Below, piece after piece: positions 15,999 through 23,702 of a stretch of DNA of 64,000 bases. A model generated the notes under the pieces. It made no database searches, was not told the origin of the DNA, and saw nothing but the letters and a program-made list of their open reading frames with translations. Source of the DNA: Shewanella marinintestina. GTDB lineage: Bacteria; Pseudomonadota; Gammaproteobacteria; Enterobacterales; Shewanellaceae. The stretch covers positions 186,001 through 250,000 of the forward strand of contig NZ_JAKILC010000005.1 of NCBI RefSeq assembly GCF_023283845.1, read 5' to 3'. Each line of letters begins with the position of its first letter. The stretch's first letter is position 1. The translations under genes and the position numbers were made by a program.

Positions 15999-18560
15999 AT
16001 GTCCCAGCCACAAGCTAAATTCCTCAAAGATTACCAAAAACCACTATTTCAAATTAGTCATATTGATTTAGACTTTTCCTTGGCTCAAGCGCAAACCCAG
16101 TTGATTGCGACAAGTAAAGTGATTCGTCATGGTACACATAGTGATGCGTTAGTATTAGCCGGTGATGATATTGAGTTACTCAGCGTTACAATTGATAACC
16201 AGTCTGTTGATTATATGCAGCGTGATGGCGAGCTTATTATTGAGACAAGCTTGAATGCATTTGAATTACAAATCATCACCAAATTAGATCCAGAGGCTAA
16301 TACAAGTCTTGAAGGTTTATATATGTCCGACGGCGCATATTGCACTCAATGTGAAGCGGAAGGATTTAGACGTATTACTTACTTCCTAGACCGCCCAGAT
16401 GTATTAGCTATTTACACAGTTCGTATTGAGGCTGATAAGCAAGCTTTTCCATTTCTACTGAGTAATGGCAATTTAGTTGACAGTGGCGATTCTAATGACG
16501 GTTTACACTTCGCTAAGTGGCATGACCCATTCCCAAAACCCGCTTATTTATTTGCATTAGTTGCAGGTGATTTTGATCTATTGGAAGACAGTTTTACGAC
16601 TTGCAGTCAACGAGATATTAAATTGCAAGTATTTGTTGATAAGGGAAATTTAAATAAAGCTCACCATGCTATGGCATCGCTTAAAAAGTCGATGGCATGG
16701 GATGAAAGCCGCTTTAATTTAGAATATGACTTAGACATTTACATGATCGTCGCAGTTGATTTTTTCAATATGGGGGCAATGGAAAACAAGGGGCTCAATG
16801 TATTCAACACTAAGTTTGTTTTAGCAGATAAAGACTCAGCTACAGATGATGATTATCATGGTATTGAATCTGTTGTTGGTCATGAATATTTCCATAACTG
16901 GACAGGAAATCGAGTAACTTGCCGTGATTGGTTCCAACTAAGCCTTAAAGAGGGGCTTACTGTATTTAGAGATCAAGAGTTTAGTTCAGATTTGGGCTCT
17001 CGTGCAGTTAATCGTATTCATGCAATTAAAGTCATGAAGAACCAACAGTTTGCAGAAGACTCTGGACCTATGGCACACCCAATTAGACCAGAGTCAGTTA
17101 TTGAGATGAATAACTTTTACACCGTTACCGTTTATAACAAAGGTGCTGAAGTTATTCGTATGATGCATACTTTGCTTGGAGAGAGTGGCTTTCAAAAAGG
17201 AATGGCATTGTATTTCGAGCGTCACGATGGTGAGGCTGTAACATGTGATGACTTTGTGGCGGCGATGCAAGATGCAAGTGGCATTGATTTAGCGCAATTC
17301 AAACGTTGGTATAGCCAAGCTGGCACGCCACAAATTGATGTACAGGAAGAGTACAACTCAGAGACTCAGTGTTATACATTGACCTTGCTACAGTCTACTC
17401 CGGACACGCCGGATGGTTCTGCTAAATTACCGCTGCATATCCCATTTGATATTGAGCTTATTGACGTTGCCGGCCAATCAATTGTTAATAAAGTCCTAGA
17501 TTTTACGCAGGAGAAACAACAGTTTAATTTTGAAGGGCTAGAACAGAAACCTATTCCATCTTTACTGCAAAATTTTTCAGCTCCTGTAAAACTTAATTTT
17601 GAATATTCTGTTGAACAGTTAGTTCACATAATGCGTTTTGCTCAAAGCGAAGTCGCTAAATGGGAAGCTTCTGTAGCGTTATTTAGTCAATCCATTTGGC
17701 AAAATATAGAGCGTTTGCAGGCGCAGCAAGCGATGTTTATCGATCCAAGAATAGTTGATGCTTTTAAAGGGGTATTGTTAGCACAAGATCTAGATAAAGC
17801 CTTAATGGCGGAGATATTGACCTTAGCCAGCGCAGGCTCATTAATCGAACAAAATGATATCGTCGATCTAGATAATCTTAAAATAGCGCGAGAGTTTGTT
17901 GTACTGGAGATCGCCGCAAACTGCGAAGACGAGCTGCTAGTTATCGTACGCGAGTTAGCAGGTATTGATGATGCTGCAACACGAGCTTTGAAGAACGTTT
18001 GTTTGGCCTTATTGCTAAAAGTTGATAGTAATTATGCATCACTTGCTGAGCAGCAATATAACAATGCTGAAAACATGACTGATAGCTTAGCCGCCTTAAG
18101 CGCTTTGAATGGTGAATCTTCTGCTATTCGTGAGCAACTTATGGCTAAGTTTGAACAGAAGTGGTTGAAAACGCCATTAGTTATGGACAAGTGGTTAGGA
18201 TTGCACGCGACATTCACTAACGACAATTGTATTGATAAGTTGAAATCTTTATTTGATCATGAAGCGTTTAGTTTTAATAATCCTAATAGAGTTCGCTCGT
18301 TAATTGGTATCTTTGCAGCAGCAAATACTTTTGAATTTCATCGTCATGATGGATTAGGCTATCAATTCTTAACGGATGCAATTATCAAACTTAATACTTT
18401 GAATCCACAAGTTGCCGCGCGGATCATAACGCCTTTAATACAATTTAAGAAATTTGATTTGGCGCGTCAGCAATTAATGATCAATGAGTTAAACCGAATT
18501 CTTACGGTCGATAATTTATCAAAAGATCTATATGAAAAAGTAACTAAGGCGTTAGTTTAG
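15999..18560 (+). CDS. pepN: Aminopeptidase N (M1 family)
   Basis: PepN is the main cytoplasmic aminopeptidase for peptide turnover. At 853 residues it is close to E. coli PepN (870). The substrate-binding GAMEN motif is at residues 259-263. The zinc site is HEYFH at 295-299 with the third ligand E318 in LKEG, each within two or three residues of the E. coli numbering. The four-domain architecture is complete. It has its own transcription unit, between the prc terminator and the inverted repeat at 18579. Confidence 0.96.
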   Translation: MSQPQAKFLKDYQKPLFQISHIDLDFSLAQAQTQLIATSKVIRHGTHSDALVLAGDDIELLSVTIDNQSVDYMQRDGELIIETSLNAFELQIITKLDPEANTSLEGLYMSDGAYCTQCEAEGFRRITYFLDRPDVLAIYTVRIEADKQAFPFLLSNGNLVDSGDSNDGLHFAKWHDPFPKPAYLFALVAGDFDLLEDSFTTCSQRDIKLQVFVDKGNLNKAHHAMASLKKSMAWDESRFNLEYDLDIYMIVAVDFFNMGAMENKGLNVFNTKFVLADKDSATDDDYHGIESVVGHEYFHNWTGNRVTCRDWFQLSLKEGLTVFRDQEFSSDLGSRAVNRIHAIKVMKNQQFAEDSGPMAHPIRPESVIEMNNFYTVTVYNKGAEVIRMMHTLLGESGFQKGMALYFERHDGEAVTCDDFVAAMQDASGIDLAQFKRWYSQAGTPQIDVQEEYNSETQCYTLTLLQSTPDTPDGSAKLPLHIPFDIELIDVAGQSIVNKVLDFTQEKQQFNFEGLEQKPIPSLLQNFSAPVKLNFEYSVEQLVHIMRFAQSEVAKWEASVALFSQSIWQNIERLQAQQAMFIDPRIVDAFKGVLLAQDLDKALMAEILTLASAGSLIEQNDIVDLDNLKIAREFVVLEIAANCEDELLVIVRELAGIDDAATRALKNVCLALLLKVDSNYASLAEQQYNNAENMTDSLAALSALNGESSAIREQLMAKFEQKWLKTPLVMDKWLGLHATFTNDNCIDKLKSLFDHEAFSFNNPNRVRSLIGIFAAANTFEFHRHDGLGYQFLTDAIIKLNTLNPQVAARIITPLIQFKKFDLARQQLMINELNRILTVDNLSKDLYEKVTKALV

Positions 18561-18578
18561 ACGTTAGATTAGTCCTAG

Positions 18579-18617
18579 AGTCTCGACGTCCTGTCTTTTA
18601 TATGCAGCGTCGAGACT
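18579..18617 (+). terminator. Inverted repeat after pepN
   Basis: AGTCTCGACG and CGTCGAGACT form a perfect 10-bp stem around a 19-base loop. No T-run follows, so it may be an mRNA 3'-end stabiliser or weak terminator rather than a classical intrinsic terminator. Confidence 0.5.
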
Positions 18618-18649
18618 AAACTATTTGTAGCCAGCAATAGAGTAAGAAA

Positions 18650-18877
18650 TTGTCTAGTCAACATCAATTCCAATTTGGGTTAAATATCACTTACCAAGAG
18701 TTTCTACCTTATTATCGAGGAGAAATTAATAAGGTTGAAGTCATTGATCTCACAGGGCGCACGCTTTGGATTAATGCGCGGCATTTTAGACCTTTTTTAA
18801 CAAGTGTCGGTATTAAGGCGTATTTTCGTATGACCATTGATGCACAAGGAAATTTAATTACTCTAATTAAAATTTAG
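18650..18877 (+). CDS. DUF2835 family protein
   Basis: This small protein of 75 residues belongs to the DUF2835 family of gammaproteobacteria, recognised by the YQEFLPYYRG block, the IWVN-like LWINARHFRPFLTSVGI segment and the RMTID end. Its function is unknown. It has no signal peptide or membrane segment and looks cytoplasmic. It starts with TTG, preceded by GAGTAAG. Family members are often beside pepN-like genes, as here. Its stop codon lies inside the hairpin at 18855-18885. Confidence 0.8.
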   Translation: MSSQHQFQFGLNITYQEFLPYYRGEINKVEVIDLTGRTLWINARHFRPFLTSVGIKAYFRMTIDAQGNLITLIKI

Positions 18878-18885
18878 AGTAATTA
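18855..18885 (+). terminator. Perfect 12-bp inverted repeat over the DUF2835 stop codon
   Basis: TAATTACTCTAA and TTAGAGTAATTA pair perfectly around a 7-base loop. The right arm begins at the stop codon. No T-run follows. It could act as a terminator with help or as a stabilising 3' end. Confidence 0.45.
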
Positions 18886-19136
18886 CTTCAAACGGTCGAT
18901 TGCTTTAAACAATCTGCAGTATCTATCTGTTGAACTTGTAAGTTATTGTTAAATATGTGTATATGAGTTCAACACTAGCCCTTTCTAAATTCACCTATTA
19001 CTGATTTAAATCTATTGCTAAAAACTAGTCTAAAAATCTGCTTTAAGTAACGAAATCTTTTAAAGATTTTCTATGTTTCATCCTTGCTCACTCTGTATAA
19101 ATGCTGTAACAATGGTGTTACCTGGAGGCTAACGGT

Positions 19137-19193
19137 ATGTTGGCTATCAATTCCTATAACAATAGAATCCAGCAGGTTACGGAGAGAAGCTAA
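19137..19193 (+). CDS. Putative 18-residue leader peptide upstream of the DUF1302 gene
   Basis: The mini-ORF encodes MLAINSYNNRIQQVTERS and is too short for normal gene callers. It has a strong ribosome binding site, GGAGG eight bases before its ATG. It is in frame with the DUF1302 gene, and its TAA directly abuts that gene's ATG with no spacer. A TATAAA at 19096-19101 may be a promoter -10 element. Whether it is translated is inference. It could couple translation to, or sense some condition for, the downstream export cluster. The rest of the 18886-19136 interval shows nothing I recognise. Confidence 0.5.
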   Translation: MLAINSYNNRIQQVTERS

Positions 19194-21242
19194 ATGAAAA
19201 AGGTTAAAAACGGCTTTAATAAGTCGACGCTCGCTTTGGGGATCGTTGCGGCGCTCAGCTTTGGCATGACTAATCATGCAAATGCTGTCTCATTTAATTG
19301 GGGGGAGGTAGAAGGTACATTCGACTCGACTTGGACTGCTGGTGCAAGTTGGAGAACTGAAGGTCGTGATTGGGATAATCAAATTGGTAAGGTAAATCAC
19401 CCACGATTTGATTGGTCCGGATATTCTGCTTTTGGTAATACGAAATACAGCTCTGCTGAGATCTGGGCGCAGCCCGGTTCTTATTCAAGCAATGGTGATT
19501 TGAGTAATTTGTTGTACTCGCAAGGCGATACAACTTCAGAAATTTTCAAAGGCCTGCACGAGTTATCATTGAAATACCAAAACTTCGGTGTGTTTGCCCG
19601 TGGTATGTATTTCTATGATAGAAAAATGAATGATGGTGATTTTGGTTTTAATGATCCTTTAACGGGTCAAGAGTTTGATCCATGTGAAGATAGCAAAGCA
19701 TCTGAAGTTCAGTGTAAAGATATTCGCTTACTCGATGCGTTTGTTTACGCTGATTTCGATTTTAACGATGGTGCTAATCCACTATCAATACGTGTTGGTA
19801 ATCAGGTTGTCTCTTGGGGAGAAAGCACACTGATTGCCCACGGTATTGGTGTTATTAACCCTGTCGATTTAAACATTCTAAATGCGCCTGGCGCAGAGTT
19901 AAAAGAAGCGTTTAGACCACAAGGTATGGTGTGGGCGTCATTTGGTGTTACCGACAACTTATCTGTTGAAGGTTTCTACCAATACGATTGGGAACCTGTT
20001 TGGGTACCGACTCCAGGCTCATTTTTTTCGACTAATGATTTTGCCGGATATGGTGGCTACAGCCAAAATGCTCAGTTAGGATTTAACGCAAATCCTGACA
20101 TGAATCTTGATTTCTTAATGTCAGAGTACAATGCCCTTGTCGGTATGGTTGGGTCTGGACAGGTAGATGCTGCAACCTTGGCATCACTTGCATTAGCGTA
20201 CCCAACAAAGGCTACACTGGTTGAAGATCCTGCTGAAGCGAGCGATGATGGTCAATGGGGTGTCAAACTTGGTTACTATTCTCCCGAATTAGGCGAAACA
20301 GAGTTTGGCCTTTACTACATGAATTATCACAGCCGTCGTCCCCTTATTAGTGGTACAACAGCAAACTTTTCTCAAGAAGCTATTGGCCGAGATCTTCAGC
20401 GCCTTGGTGGTAAAGCTCAGTCTGGCGAGGCGATGACTCGCGAAGACTTGTTAGCATTAGAAACTTTCTCTAAAGCTCAGATTGTTTATCCAGAAGATAT
20501 TCAATTAATGGGTGTAAGCTTTAATACGCTGGTAGGTGATACGTCAGTTGCAGGTGAGATTGCTCACCGTTTAGATGAGCCTCTGCAGATCGATGATGTT
20601 GAATTGCTATTTGCAGCAATGCCACAGCAGCTTGCTAATGCCGGTTTGCGCCCAGATTTAGATGGTGTCTCACAAGTAGAAAATTATGGACCAGGTGAAT
20701 ACGCGGAAGGCTTTATTCGTTTGGATACTACGCAAGCACAAACCACATTCACTCATTTATTTGGCCCTACATTAGGCACTGATAATCTAACTATGTTGGC
20801 TGAGATTGGTGGTGTTTGGATCCATGATATGCCTAGCCATGATGAGCTTCGTTTAAATGGCCCTGGTACAGGTCGCTCAGGTGGTAATCCTGATATGCCA
20901 GGTATTATTGAAGCATTGCATAATGGTCCTGAAACCAACCCGTTCCCAACAGATTTCGCATGGGGTTATCGCTTAGTTGCTAAGGCTGACTATAACAACG
21001 TGTGGGGAGGAGTAAACATTGCGCCTCGAGTTATCTTCTCACATGACGTTGATGGTATTACGCCAGATCCAATGTTCTTGTTCACTGAAGGTAAGAAGTC
21101 TGTAGCTGTTGGTATTAACTTTGATTATCAAAGCCGTTGGGGCGCTGATATTTCTTACAATACTTTCTTTGGTGGTGTAGGCACTACTAATGCCATGGCT
21201 GATCGAGATTATGTGTCGTTCAACATTAAGTATTCAATCTAA
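19194..21242 (+). CDS. DUF1302 family outer-membrane-type protein
   Basis: This exported protein of 682 residues has a signal peptide ending HANA at about residue 30. The remainder is rich in alternating aromatic and polar stretches with many short beta-type segments and a C-terminal YVSFNIKYSI, ending in a pattern typical of beta-barrels. The DUF1302 family is found beside DUF1329 genes in many proteobacteria. The predicted place is the outer membrane; function is not established. It is the first large gene of a four-gene cluster and ends 18 bases before the DUF1329 gene. Its ribosome binding site GGAGAG lies inside the leader ORF. Confidence 0.85.
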   Translation: MKKVKNGFNKSTLALGIVAALSFGMTNHANAVSFNWGEVEGTFDSTWTAGASWRTEGRDWDNQIGKVNHPRFDWSGYSAFGNTKYSSAEIWAQPGSYSSNGDLSNLLYSQGDTTSEIFKGLHELSLKYQNFGVFARGMYFYDRKMNDGDFGFNDPLTGQEFDPCEDSKASEVQCKDIRLLDAFVYADFDFNDGANPLSIRVGNQVVSWGESTLIAHGIGVINPVDLNILNAPGAELKEAFRPQGMVWASFGVTDNLSVEGFYQYDWEPVWVPTPGSFFSTNDFAGYGGYSQNAQLGFNANPDMNLDFLMSEYNALVGMVGSGQVDAATLASLALAYPTKATLVEDPAEASDDGQWGVKLGYYSPELGETEFGLYYMNYHSRRPLISGTTANFSQEAIGRDLQRLGGKAQSGEAMTREDLLALETFSKAQIVYPEDIQLMGVSFNTLVGDTSVAGEIAHRLDEPLQIDDVELLFAAMPQQLANAGLRPDLDGVSQVENYGPGEYAEGFIRLDTTQAQTTFTHLFGPTLGTDNLTMLAEIGGVWIHDMPSHDELRLNGPGTGRSGGNPDMPGIIEALHNGPETNPFPTDFAWGYRLVAKADYNNVWGGVNIAPRVIFSHDVDGITPDPMFLFTEGKKSVAVGINFDYQSRWGADISYNTFFGGVGTTNAMADRDYVSFNIKYSI

Positions 21243-21260
21243 ATCACAAGGACAATAATA

Positions 21261-22625
21261 ATGAATAAACTTGCGATATTGCCTGTAGCAGTGATGATTG
21301 CGCTAAGCGCACCGAGTGCTATGGCTAAAGTATCAGAAGCCGATGCGGCGAAACTCGGAACAGAGTTAACTCCACTCGGTGGTGAGAAAGCTGCTAATGC
21401 TGATGGATCTATTCCTGCTTGGGATGGGGGGATTACAGAGCCTGTAGCTGGATATAGTAAAGGTATGCATCACCCAGATCCGTTTCCGGGAGACAAAATT
21501 GAATTTACTATTACAAATGCAAATAAAGATAAGTATAAAGCGTATTTATCAGATGGTCAGGTAAAGCTATTTGAGTTGTACCCAGAAACCTTCAAGATGA
21601 ATGTTTACCAGACGCGTCGTTCAGCGTCCGTGCCGCAGTTTGTTTACGATGCGACTCGAGAAAACGCGACTCGCGCAGAGCTTATTGATGGCGGTAACGG
21701 CATCAAAGGTGCGTCAATTGGTATTCCTTTCCCTATGCCTGAGAATGGTTTAGAAGTGATTTGGAACCATGTTTTACGATTCCGTGGTGTTGATATTAAA
21801 ACGTCTCGTAGTCAGGCGGCACCTACAGCTGGCGGTAGCTACACACTAGTTGAAACAGCAGAAGAAATTCGTTTTCAATATTCTCGTCCAGAGATGACAT
21901 TGGATAAGTTATCTAAAGACAATACACTGTTTTTCTTTAAGCAAGTTGTTACACAGCCTGCACGCCTAGCGGGTACAGCGTTACTTGTTAAAGAAACAAT
22001 GGACCAAGAGAAATTACCTCGTCAAGCATGGACCTATAACACTGGCCAACGCCGTGTTCGTAAAGCACCAAATGTTGCGTTCGATACGCCAGGTACAGTG
22101 TCTGACGGTTTAAGAACAACCGATGATTTCGATATGTTCAACGGTTCGCCTGTGCGTTACAACTGGGAGCTTGTCGGTAAACAAGAGCTTTATATTCCTT
22201 ACAACGATTATAAACTTCATTCAGATAAGCTTGAGTATGACCAAATTATCACCCCTGGTCATATCAATCCAGAATACGTACGTTATGAGAAACATCGTGT
22301 TTGGGTAGTCAAAGCGACGCTAAAAGAGGGCATGCGCCATATTTATAAGGCACGTACTTTCTATATTGATGAAGATTCATGGCAGGTATCTGTAGCTGAT
22401 TTATATGATAACCGTGATGAGCTTTATCGTGTGGCTATTGCTCATGGTTTGAACTACTACGAAGTGCCAACTCAGTGGAGTACGTTAGAAGTATTCCATG
22501 ATCTGCAATCACGTCGCTATATCGCGATGGGGTTAGATAACGAAGGTCGTATGTACGACTTTGATGCCAAACTAAGTGAAGCAAACTTCACACCAGCGGC
22601 ATTGCGCCGTGCAGGTATTCGTTAA
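21261..22625 (+). CDS. DUF1329 family periplasmic/outer-membrane-associated protein
   Basis: This 454-residue exported protein has a signal peptide ending SAMA at about residue 22. The family signatures LTPLGGEKAANADGSIPAWDGG near the start (residues 36-57) and the YNTGQRRVRKAPNVAFDTPG region near residue 255 are clear. As I recall, the family is placed with LolA/LolB-like lipid-binding folds, which would suit a periplasmic carrier; that link is inference. It is cotranscribed with the DUF1302 gene. A hairpin terminator follows, before the Ycf48-like gene. Confidence 0.87.
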   Translation: MNKLAILPVAVMIALSAPSAMAKVSEADAAKLGTELTPLGGEKAANADGSIPAWDGGITEPVAGYSKGMHHPDPFPGDKIEFTITNANKDKYKAYLSDGQVKLFELYPETFKMNVYQTRRSASVPQFVYDATRENATRAELIDGGNGIKGASIGIPFPMPENGLEVIWNHVLRFRGVDIKTSRSQAAPTAGGSYTLVETAEEIRFQYSRPEMTLDKLSKDNTLFFFKQVVTQPARLAGTALLVKETMDQEKLPRQAWTYNTGQRRVRKAPNVAFDTPGTVSDGLRTTDDFDMFNGSPVRYNWELVGKQELYIPYNDYKLHSDKLEYDQIITPGHINPEYVRYEKHRVWVVKATLKEGMRHIYKARTFYIDEDSWQVSVADLYDNRDELYRVAIAHGLNYYEVPTQWSTLEVFHDLQSRRYIAMGLDNEGRMYDFDAKLSEANFTPAALRRAGIR

Positions 22626-22635
22626 CCCTACCAAT

Positions 22636-22660
22636 GAGGGGCGCAAGCCCCTCTTTATTT
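22636..22660 (+). terminator. Hairpin inside the export cluster
   Basis: GAGGGGC/GCCCCTC with a GCAA tetraloop, followed by TTTATTTT, has the shape of an intrinsic terminator with an imperfect U-tract. It sits between the DUF1329 gene and the Ycf48-like gene, only 14 bases from the next start codon. It may reduce expression of the two distal genes relative to the two proximal ones. Confidence 0.7.
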
Positions 22661-22673
22661 TAAGGAAGTTTGT

Positions 22674-23690
22674 ATGTCGTTTAGCATGCTTCGGTTTCTC
22701 TCTGTATTGAGTTTATTTAGCCTTTTTCAGTCTACTTCACTGCTGGCACAAGAGAATAATTTACAACAACAAATTCAGCCTCTTGCTGCAAACTCTCTCG
22801 TTTTAGATATCGCAAAAAATCAACAAACCTTGGTCGCCGTTGGTGACAGAGGCCATGCCTTTATTTATCAAGACTCTTGGAGGCAGGTGAGCACTCCTAC
22901 TCAGGTACTGCTGACTAAGGCTTTTTTCATAACGCCAAATAAAGGTTGGGCAGTCGGTCATGATGCGACTATTTTACATACTCAAGATGCAGGGCTGTCT
23001 TGGCAATTACAAATGCAATCGCCTGAAATTGAGAAGCCTTTTTTAGATATTTTATTTTTTAATGAACAAAATGGCATTGCTATTGGCGCCTATGGATTGT
23101 TCTACCGAACTCAAGATGGTGGTCGCACTTGGAAGAGTGAATACCATCAAGAACTGCTTTTTGAAGAAGATATTGCTTACCTAGAAGAGCTCAAAGCTGA
23201 AGATGAAACTTTGTATTTATCTGAGCGTAGTACTTTATTACCCCATTTTAATCGCATATTACCTGTTAATGACACAACCTTAATCATGGTGGGGGAGTTA
23301 GGGTTAGTTGCGACATCAATAGATGAGGGGCGTAATTGGATTAAACAAGATTTTCTCTATGAAGGTTCATTGTTTAATGTCGCTGTAGTTAGCAATACTG
23401 CATTTGTTATGGGGTTAAGGGGCAACGTATTTCGTGCAGACTTAAACCTTGTAGATTGGCGTAAGGTTGAGTTACCAGTGGATTCTACCATTAATGCAGG
23501 GATCCAATTGGGCGAAGATACGCTGCGCGTTGTCGGTAATGCAGGAGTGATTATTGATATTTCAACCTCTGGCGAAAGCCAATTAGTAGAGCAACGACAA
23601 GGTGAAAACCTCGTCGCTATTGCCGAAGACTCACAAGGAAACTTATGGGTCGCGGGTAATAAAGGTCTCATCAAATTAGAACAAAAATAA
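22674..23690 (+). CDS. Ycf48/BNR-repeat beta-propeller protein, exported
   Basis: This 338-residue protein has an N-terminal signal peptide (about residues 1-25, ending LLAQ). It is built from repeats of the Ycf48/sortilin type, seen as GWAVGHDATILHTQDAGLSW, GIAIGAYGLFYRTQDGGRTW and NLWVAGNKGLIKL. Such propellers act as scaffolds or assembly factors. Here the partner is probably the RND protein, whose start is 13 bases past this gene's stop. It has no photosynthetic role in this organism; only the fold is shared with the plant factor. AAGGAAG provides a good ribosome binding site. Confidence 0.85.
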   Translation: MSFSMLRFLSVLSLFSLFQSTSLLAQENNLQQQIQPLAANSLVLDIAKNQQTLVAVGDRGHAFIYQDSWRQVSTPTQVLLTKAFFITPNKGWAVGHDATILHTQDAGLSWQLQMQSPEIEKPFLDILFFNEQNGIAIGAYGLFYRTQDGGRTWKSEYHQELLFEEDIAYLEELKAEDETLYLSERSTLLPHFNRILPVNDTTLIMVGELGLVATSIDEGRNWIKQDFLYEGSLFNVAVVSNTAFVMGLRGNVFRADLNLVDWRKVELPVDSTINAGIQLGEDTLRVVGNAGVIIDISTSGESQLVEQRQGENLVAIAEDSQGNLWVAGNKGLIKLEQK

Positions 23691-23702
23691 TAGGACCTTA
23701 CT

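Noticed and set aside
19137-19196. Frameshifted or misread N-terminal extension of the DUF1302 gene
   Set aside because: The DUF1302 gene already has a complete signal peptide from 19194, so the extension is better seen as a separate leader ORF.
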